DNA of 10,217 nt from Kiritimatiellia bacterium. Its GTDB lineage: Bacteria > Verrucomicrobiota > Kiritimatiellia > RFP12 > UBA1067. Below are positions 5,830 through 10,217 of the stretch, in pieces (the stretch's first letter is position 1; every line of letters begins with the position of its first letter). The notes beneath the pieces are model-generated. The model was not told the DNA's origin, ran no database searches, and saw nothing but the letters and a program-made list of their open reading frames with translations. The translations under genes and the position numbers were made by a program. Location of the stretch: positions 1 through 10,217 of the forward strand of contig JAEDMC010000110.1 in NCBI GenBank assembly GCA_016303225.1, read 5' to 3'.

Positions 5830-6758
5830 GTCGCTGAATTGTGAGGCCCCAAGAACTTGTTGCCGTTCAGATGAATCATGTGGCTTGGTTCGTTTGCAAC
5901 CCACACGTCCGTCTCCCACGCGATCTGATCCGAAAACTTCTTGTATGTCGGTCGGTCAAGAAACGCGGTGATGAACACCTTCCCAGCCGTGACCTTGGAC
6001 GTCATCTGATTGAGTTCCAAAATTCGCGCCGGTGACATCGGCCCGACCGATGTCACACACTCGACAAACACGACCCAATTCTCCTTTGGCACGTACATCA
6101 CGACGTCCGGCATCTTGTCATGCACCGTGATGGTGAAACCGAGATTCTTCAGCCCTTCGACGTCCTTGATCAGGTCACGCTTCGCCGTATCGCCGAGATA
6201 CAGGCACTTGAACTGATGCAGAAAGCGCGGCCCAAATTCTTCAATCACGGCCTTTTGGAGCTGATTGTGCGCCCCCGTCGAAAGCGTATGTACAACGCCA
6301 TCGACCATCACCTCAACCTTGTTGACACGCTTCTTGGAAGCATAGATTTGCCGCAGCGTCTGATGGGCGGCGAGGAACTTTGCCAAAGCCGCATCCCACA
6401 AGCCCGTGCCAAAGACCTTGAAAAGAGAAAGCGCTTCGGGGGTCACGCGGTAACGGTAGTTGGGCGAGTTGGTCGCAACAGCATTGTCCTCAATGATCGC
6501 CGCCGTGCGAAAATGGTGCATCGCCTGCTTGCGAAACGTTTCGCGACTGTTCTCCGCGTACCTCGCCCCACGATAGTTCTTGCGCAAGAACGCAAGAATG
6601 TCGTGAATGCGAGTCCATTCGTTGGTAGCCGCAGACCAGGATGAAGAGGACGAAAGATTCAACAGGGCCAACAGGGAATAACAACAAATGTCACTCTGTT
6701 GCTCGGTAGGCATACCGAGCAATTCAAGCACCTTTTTAGATTCCTGTTTTTTCGCCAT
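5826..6758 (-). CDS. BsuBI/PstI-family type II restriction endonuclease
   Basis: The 310-residue protein carries the family signature in its C-terminal half: TGAHNQLQKAVIEEFGPRF (161-179), YLGDTAKRD (187-195), KMPDVVMY (215-222), WVVFVECVTSVGPMSPARILEL (from 228), ITAFLDR (263-269), IAWETDVWVA (279-288) and HMIHLNGNKFLGPH (293-306). D217 and E233 are likely catalytic acids of the degenerate PD-(D/E)XK core. The N-terminal 130 residues look helical and may bind DNA (family knowledge). BsuBI and PstI cut CTGCAG; the same site is possible here but unproven, because the partner is a C5 methyltransferase. The gene is the first of the operon. AAGGA lies 5 bases before the ATG, with a sigma70-type promoter about 50 bases upstream. 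Its stop overlaps the methyltransferase start. Confidence 0.92.
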   Translation of the reverse strand: MAKKQESKKVLELLGMPTEQQSDICCYSLLALLNLSSSSSWSAATNEWTRIHDILAFLRKNYRGARYAENSRETFRKQAMHHFRTAAIIEDNAVATNSPNYRYRVTPEALSLFKVFGTGLWDAALAKFLAAHQTLRQIYASKKRVNKVEVMVDGVVHTLSTGAHNQLQKAVIEEFGPRFLHQFKCLYLGDTAKRDLIKDVEGLKNLGFTITVHDKMPDVVMYVPKENWVVFVECVTSVGPMSPARILELNQMTSKVTAGKVFITAFLDRPTYKKFSDQIAWETDVWVANEPSHMIHLNGNKFLGPHNSAT

Positions 6759-6772
6759 GTTTTTCCTTGTTC

Positions 6773-6797
6773 GTTTCAGGGCATAGTTACCCTAAAC
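6773..6797. promoter_or_regulatory. Operator-like dyad in the leader of the restriction operon
   Basis: GTTT(C)AGGG and CCCTAAAC face each other across an 8-base centre. The arms are complementary apart from one extra base in the left arm. The dyad lies between the predicted transcription start (around 6800) and the first gene, where a repressor or mRNA hairpin could limit expression of the endonuclease. No bound protein can be named. Confidence 0.4.
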
Positions 6798-6807
6798 GGT
6801 CATTATT

Positions 6808-6836
6808 ATTGTATCATTTTTCATCCTAGAAAACAA
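6808..6836 (-). promoter_or_regulatory. Sigma70-type promoter of the restriction operon
   Basis: On the minus strand, TTGTTT (6836-6831) and TACAAT (6813-6808) are separated by exactly 17 bases. Transcription would start near 6800, giving a leader of about 42 bases before the BsuBI/PstI-type gene. All genes down to 1282 follow on the same strand with overlaps or short gaps. Confidence 0.6.
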
Positions 6837-6855
6837 CGGCCAAAATGGCATTTTC

Positions 6856-6880
6856 AGCGAAATAACGTGGCTGTTTCGCT
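6856..6880. promoter_or_regulatory. 7-bp inverted repeat upstream of the promoter
   Basis: AGCGAAA and TTTCGCT are perfect complements separated by 11 bases. A second small dyad, AAAATG-G-CATTTT, lies next to it on the promoter side (6843-6855). They sit 20 to 45 bases upstream of the -35 and could be regulator sites, or the end structure of the broken gene. Confidence 0.35.
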
Positions 6881-6937
6881 ACTTGACAAACGCACGAAAG
6901 CGCCGCGACTCTGGCGTGATTCAGTAGTTCTTTCAAG

Positions 6938-6953
6938 CGACAACTTCTTGTCG
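6938..6953. repeat. Short hairpin CGACAA-CTTC-TTGTCG
   Basis: This is a perfect 6-bp stem with a 4-base loop inside the truncated gene (codons for YDKK). It shares the GACAA/TTGTC core with the nearby 21-bp direct repeats, so the same protein could contact both; this is speculative. Confidence 0.3.
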
Positions 6954-6989
6954 TAAGTCGTCGCCTCACCGATTAAATCCGAAATCGAC

Positions 6990-7017
6990 ATAATAGCAAC
7001 TTTTTGGTTGCTATTAT
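6990..7017. promoter_or_regulatory. Perfect 11-bp dyad over the -10 box and start codon
   Basis: ATAATAGCAAC and GTTGCTATTAT are exact complements around the 6-base centre TTTTTG. On the minus strand the dyad overlaps both the TATAAT box (7018-7013) and the ATG (6991-6989) of the truncated gene. A protein bound here would block the promoter, and an RNA hairpin would hide the start codon. There is no trailing T-run, so it is not a simple terminator. Confidence 0.6.
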
Positions 7018-7018
7018 A
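7013..7018 (-). promoter_or_regulatory. TATAAT -10 box of the truncated AlbA_2-like gene
   Basis: The -10 is a perfect consensus, 21 bases before the ATG. The best -35 candidates, TTGAGA or TTGTCG, lie in the 21-bp repeats at non-ideal spacing (19 bases for TTGAGA), which suggests dependence on an activator or on repeat-binding proteins. Confidence 0.45.
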
Positions 7019-7081
7019 TCAAAAACAGCCGACAAGTTCTCAAAAACAGCCGACAAGTTCTCAAAAACAGCCGACAAATTC
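7019..7081. repeat. Three tandem 21-bp direct repeats
   Basis: The units at 7019-7039, 7040-7060 and 7061-7081 contain CAAAAACAGCCGACAA followed by GTTC or, in the third, ATTC. Units 1 and 2 are identical and unit 3 differs by one base. A 21-bp period is two helical turns, so bound proteins would line up on one face of the DNA, directly upstream of the -10 box at 7013. They probably form a multi-copy regulator site. They also give the plus strand a KTADKFS peptide repeat, which I regard as a reading artefact. Confidence 0.75.
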
Positions 7082-7123
7082 AATCGTCTTCGATTCGTTT
7101 TCGTACTCGCGGGTCGCTGCCCA

Positions 7124-10100
7124 TTACAGCCAACGCGCCTTATAGAACTTCGCGCCGGGAAGCACGATCTTGCGCGCCTTGCGGAGATCCGACGAGCCAG
7201 ACGGCAACACCAGCAGCGTGTCCGTCCACCACTGCTCTCGCGGAACCGCCAGGAGATCGCCGGACTCGGACGGCGAAAAGGCCTTCACGTTCCGGACCTC
7301 GCGCGCCAGCGCAAACTTCTCCGTCTCCGGATCGAAATGCCAGACGCCGGAATGGTTGGTGAAGTAGTAGCCGTCCTGTCCGTCGGGCACCAGGTCGTGT
7401 CCCCATGCGTCGCGGCAGGCCGACACGTAGTTCCAGCACTTCTTCACCGAGACGGACATCGTCTCGGACGAATAGGCGAGCTCATAGAGGTTCGTATACC
7501 CGAGCGCGAAGAGCGAATTGCGCCTCGCGTCCCACACGACGCCGTGTCCGCCCGGCAGGTCGAGCGCCGCCACGACCTTCTGCTTCGCGGGCTCGAACGG
7601 ATGCTCCTTCACATCGAAGATCTTGAGCGTCCGCCCCGTCGAGCTCGCGACGGCGATCCGTCCGTCGGGCAGGCGGTCAACCGAATGCGGATTGCCGCCC
7701 GCGTTCCCGTAGAACCTGCACACTCCCGTCATTACATCCAGTCCCGCGAACCCGCCGCAGGAGTCGTTCATCAGAATCGTCTTTCCGCCGTCGATCGGCT
7801 TGCACTCGTCCGGCACGCCGAAAAGCCGGCGGTCCTGTTCGCGTACGTTTGGATCCCCCTTCGCGGACCAGACCCACTGCAGCTGCGGCTCGCGTCCCGG
7901 GCGGTCGTAGTAGACCGAAACCGTTCCGCTCGCCTGCTCCGCACCCACGAACTTCCGAGGCGCCGGACGCTCCGGTTCCGCGGCGTAGACGTGAATCCAG
8001 TCGATCCACGTCCGGACCGGCAGCGTCTTCACGTCGACCGCGCCGACCCACTCGCCACCGAGCTGCATGTCAAGAAGGATGTAGAACGGCGTCGTGAACG
8101 GCCACTGGGCGGCGTCTCCGCAGTCCGTCTTCTCGTAGCGGAACGTCTCCTCTCCGTTCACGTACCAGACGAGCGCGGTCGGCGTCCGCTCCAATCCATA
8201 GACGTTGAACTCGCCCTGCCGGATCCCCGCCTTTCCGCCCTGCTTCGGCGCGCCGCCGCGTCCCTTCGCGAACGTCCACCCCGAATGCGCGGTCTGGTAG
8301 ACGAAAGGATCGCCGTTCAATCGCTCGATGATGTCGATCTCCCCCGTCCACGGCCATCCGCGGCCCGTGGCATCCTTGTCCTTCGCCAGCATCCAGAACG
8401 CCGGCCACGCCCCGGTCGCATCCTCGAACTTCGCCCGGATCTCGACCAGCCCGTACGTCATCATCGTGCGCTCCGCACCCATCATGTTCCAGACGCCTCC
8501 CGTCAGGTACGGGCGCGGATCGGCGTTCGTGTCGGTGTTCTGCTTCCCGACCAGCACAAGACAGCCTTCCCGCATTTCGACAAGGTCGGGCCGCGTCGAC
8601 ATGTGACGGTTCCAGTCGCTATTCCCCGCGCCGATCCGCTGCCAGACATTCGTATCCAGGGGACCGTTGAAGTCGTCCGAGAAGACCAGCCTGTCCTGCC
8701 GCGCGAGGCCGCGGCGATTCAGGTCGATGTCATTCGTGAGAATGAAGTCGACGCCGTCCGCAAAAAGCTTCGCGCTCCGCTCGGGATCGTCGGACTCGAA
8801 GTAGTTGACCGTGAGGCCGTTTCGGCGCGCGCGCTCGAAGTCCGCCGCCGTGCCGGAACGAAAGAACTGGAGGCTGTCGCAGCGGTTGGAGACGGCCGTG
8901 TCGACATAGGCCGCGATCCGCTCCGGCGACCAGCCCGGCGCGTAGCCGCCCGGGCGTGACATGTCGCACGTGATGACATCCGGCCATTTCGCCCGCGCCT
9001 CCTCGATGTGCGGCTCGAGCGCGGCGAGAATGCCCTGGTGGAGCCGACCTTCCTTCGTCAGCTTCTCCGCAACCTCTTCCGCAATGCAGCGGCTGTCCGC
9101 GTAATAGCAGTGGAAGTTGATCCACACGCCCTCCTTCGGAATGACCGCCAGCATCTCGTCCAGCGTCGGCACCCCGAGCTTGCGCAGCTCGTCGAACGTC
9201 ATCTCCATCACGTGGCCCTTGCCGTCGGTCGTGCGGTCGACGGTGAGGTCGTGCATGACGACGATCTCGCCCGTCTTGCAGCGCTGCAGGTCGAACTCAA
9301 CCATTTCCGCACCCTTCTCGATCGCCGTCCTGATTGCAATCGGCGTGTTCTCCGGACACGTCGCGCGATCGCCGCGGTGCGCGCAGAAGCCGTTGCGCGG
9401 CATCTTCGCCGCCGCCCAGACGCGAGACTCCAGGAATCGGTCGCTCGTGAAGCCAGTCGCCCCGAGCTGGATCGCGCGCCGGAACTGCGAGGGCGTGTTG
9501 ACGCCGTAGACGCGGAAGTCCAGTCCCGCGGCCCTGATCGCGTCCGCGTCCTTCGGCGAGAACGTGCCGAACGTCGACACGCAGCCGGGACAGACCACGT
9601 CGAACCTTGCCGCCTTCGCGCCCGCGATCAGCTGCGCGGACGACACCGCCTTCTTCTTGAGATCGACAAGCCACAGCGCCGGAAACTCGGGATACCTCGC
9701 CTTGAAGTCCTTGAGCGCGGCATAGTCAAAGGACGACACCGTCACGTTCGTCGCCGAAAGCCCCGCCGCCCGGACGGCCTTCACGAACTTCTCGGCATAG
9801 CCAGGTCCGTACGTCTTGATCTCCGCCTGGATCTCGCGGTCCTTCGGCACGACCGCCAGCACCTCCTCCAGAGTCGGCATCCGGTAGTCGGGATATCGGG
9901 CCTTCACCCAGGCGACGCGGCCAAGGTCATGATAGCACATCATGTCGCCGTTCTTTTCCTCGTGAAAGTCCGTCTCGACGCACTCCGCCCCTTCCGCGTA
10001 CGCGCGACGAATCGCCTCCACCGTGTTCTCGGCGACCTTGTCGTTCCAGAGCCCCCGATGCGCCACCGCACGGACCGGAATCACCTCGCCGTACCCGATG

Positions 10101-10144
10101 GCGGCAAACAGCACAAGACAACCAGCCAGCATGTTTTTATTCAT
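7124..10144 (-). CDS. Secreted multidomain GDPD-GDPD-GH16 protein with C-terminal propeller-like domain
   Basis: This 1006-residue protein has a signal peptide (residues 1 to about 19). GDPD domain 1 spans about 25-240, with HRG (29-31), EN (39-40), ETD (57-59), HD (72-73) and EIK (108-110). GDPD domain 2 spans about 250-475, with HRG (256-258), PEN (264-266), EFD (283-285) and HD (298-299); the EIK position reads NFH. A GH16 domain at about 486-722 has the catalytic EIDIIE (E602, D604, E607). The C-terminal 280 residues look like a beta-propeller, possibly DUF6528. It would act outside the cytoplasm, cleaving glycerophosphodiesters and beta-glucan- or galactan-type polysaccharide. GGAGGAAGG precedes the ATG, which overlaps the upstream stop (ATGA). 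The high GC content fits a native chromosomal gene. Confidence 0.9.
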   Translation of the reverse strand: MNKNMLAGCLVLFAAIGYGEVIPVRAVAHRGLWNDKVAENTVEAIRRAYAEGAECVETDFHEEKNGDMMCYHDLGRVAWVKARYPDYRMPTLEEVLAVVPKDREIQAEIKTYGPGYAEKFVKAVRAAGLSATNVTVSSFDYAALKDFKARYPEFPALWLVDLKKKAVSSAQLIAGAKAARFDVVCPGCVSTFGTFSPKDADAIRAAGLDFRVYGVNTPSQFRRAIQLGATGFTSDRFLESRVWAAAKMPRNGFCAHRGDRATCPENTPIAIRTAIEKGAEMVEFDLQRCKTGEIVVMHDLTVDRTTDGKGHVMEMTFDELRKLGVPTLDEMLAVIPKEGVWINFHCYYADSRCIAEEVAEKLTKEGRLHQGILAALEPHIEEARAKWPDVITCDMSRPGGYAPGWSPERIAAYVDTAVSNRCDSLQFFRSGTAADFERARRNGLTVNYFESDDPERSAKLFADGVDFILTNDIDLNRRGLARQDRLVFSDDFNGPLDTNVWQRIGAGNSDWNRHMSTRPDLVEMREGCLVLVGKQNTDTNADPRPYLTGGVWNMMGAERTMMTYGLVEIRAKFEDATGAWPAFWMLAKDKDATGRGWPWTGEIDIIERLNGDPFVYQTAHSGWTFAKGRGGAPKQGGKAGIRQGEFNVYGLERTPTALVWYVNGEETFRYEKTDCGDAAQWPFTTPFYILLDMQLGGEWVGAVDVKTLPVRTWIDWIHVYAAEPERPAPRKFVGAEQASGTVSVYYDRPGREPQLQWVWSAKGDPNVREQDRRLFGVPDECKPIDGGKTILMNDSCGGFAGLDVMTGVCRFYGNAGGNPHSVDRLPDGRIAVASSTGRTLKIFDVKEHPFEPAKQKVVAALDLPGGHGVVWDARRNSLFALGYTNLYELAYSSETMSVSVKKCWNYVSACRDAWGHDLVPDGQDGYYFTNHSGVWHFDPETEKFALAREVRNVKAFSPSESGDLLAVPREQWWTDTLLVLPSGSSDLRKARKIVLPGAKFYKARWL

Positions 10145-10217
10145 TTCCTTCCTCCAAAGGCCCTGTCCATGGTCAGCGCGATGGCACCGTCGGCCGTGAC
10201 GCTGCAGGCGGGACCAT
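10141..10217 (-). CDS. C-terminal end of an upstream gene (partial)
   Basis: The last 24 codons are visible, ending GAIALTMDRAFGGRK before TGA. The frame is chosen because its stop overlaps the ATG of the multidomain gene (ATGA), the pattern of translationally coupled genes. The composition matches the GC-rich gene downstream. Function cannot be told from so little; an accessory protein or enzyme of the same carbohydrate operon is a reasonable guess. Confidence 0.5.
   Translation of the reverse strand, partial: GPACSVTADGAIALTMDRAFGGRK

Larger units (their letters stand above)
6854..6991 (-). pseudogene. Truncated start of an AlbA_2 (Schlafen-like) ATP-binding protein gene
   Basis: The 45-codon frame begins MSISDLIGEATTYDKKLSLER. 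This closely resembles the beginning of AlbA_2 / divergent AAA-4 type proteins, which typically start with (L/I)IGE(A/T)TEYDKK...LE and continue KPKSWxKSVSAFANGxGG (family pattern from memory). Here the match breaks off after about residue 22 and is replaced by unrelated residues up to TGA at 6856-6854. No other frame continues the domain. The start codon sits in a perfect dyad next to a TATAAT box, so the original promoter seems preserved. A matching C-terminal winged-helix piece may be the ORF at 911-1186. The alternative is an intact but tiny gene. Confidence 0.5.

Noticed and set aside
5830..5919. Longer start for the cytosine methyltransferase
   Set aside because: The extension lies entirely inside the upstream nuclease gene, has no methyltransferase features, and would lose the ATGA coupling.
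7019..7081. CRISPR array or plasmid iterons
   Set aside because: The 21-bp units are contiguous with no spacers, and no cas or replication gene is nearby; a promoter-linked regulator site fits better.
7004..8959. Long plus-strand open frame (651 codons) opposite the multidomain gene
   Set aside because: It is arginine-rich with no domain and mirrors the GC-rich codon use of the real minus-strand gene. Its KTADKFS start is just the 21-bp repeats translated.

Overview
The window looks like a chromosomal stretch of a GC-rich, probably gut-associated PVC-group bacterium. A Kiritimatiellota or Verrucomicrobiota-like host is the best guess, based on the large secreted GDPD-GH16 fusion protein and the short GC-rich palindromic repeats. 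This placement is inference; no rRNA or marker gene is present. Every convincing gene lies on the minus strand, so the window reads biologically from right to left.

Right part (7124-10217): the end of one gene is translationally coupled (ATGA) to a 1006-residue secreted protein. That protein carries two glycerophosphodiester phosphodiesterase (GDPD) domains, a GH16 glycosidase domain and a C-terminal propeller-like domain. Its base composition is strongly GC-rich.

Junction (6759-7123): three 21-bp direct repeats and a perfect 11-bp inverted repeat surround the promoter and start codon of a short broken gene. Its N-terminus resembles AlbA_2 (Schlafen-like) ATP-binding proteins. Next comes a good sigma70-type promoter (TTGTTT-N17-TACAAT) with a dyad just downstream, driving the operon to the left.

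Central defence island (about 1282-6758): one apparently continuous operon holds two type II restriction-modification modules. Module 1 is a BsuBI/PstI-family endonuclease overlapping (ATGA) a C5-cytosine methyltransferase. Module 2 is an EcoRV-family endonuclease (PD...DIK active site, EcoRV-like recognition loop) overlapping (TGATG) a D12-class adenine methyltransferase. Between them lie three overlapping genes of unknown function: a cysteine-rich 176-residue protein, a 255-residue protein with a twin-arginine-like N-terminus, and a 65-residue protein. Module 2 is visibly AT-richer than the right flank, which suggests acquisition by transfer.

Left part (1-1281): a small winged-helix ORF resembling the C-terminal domain of Fic/AlbA_2-type proteins is framed by 32-bp imperfect inverted repeats. 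Next is a gene-free stretch of palindromic repeats, then small phage-like ORFs that may be one gene broken by a frameshift and invaded by a palindromic element.

The AlbA_2-like start on the right and the winged-helix end on the left, both on the minus strand, suggest that the island replaced the middle of one host gene. This is the most interesting structural hypothesis here, together with the three unknown genes locked between the two restriction modules.
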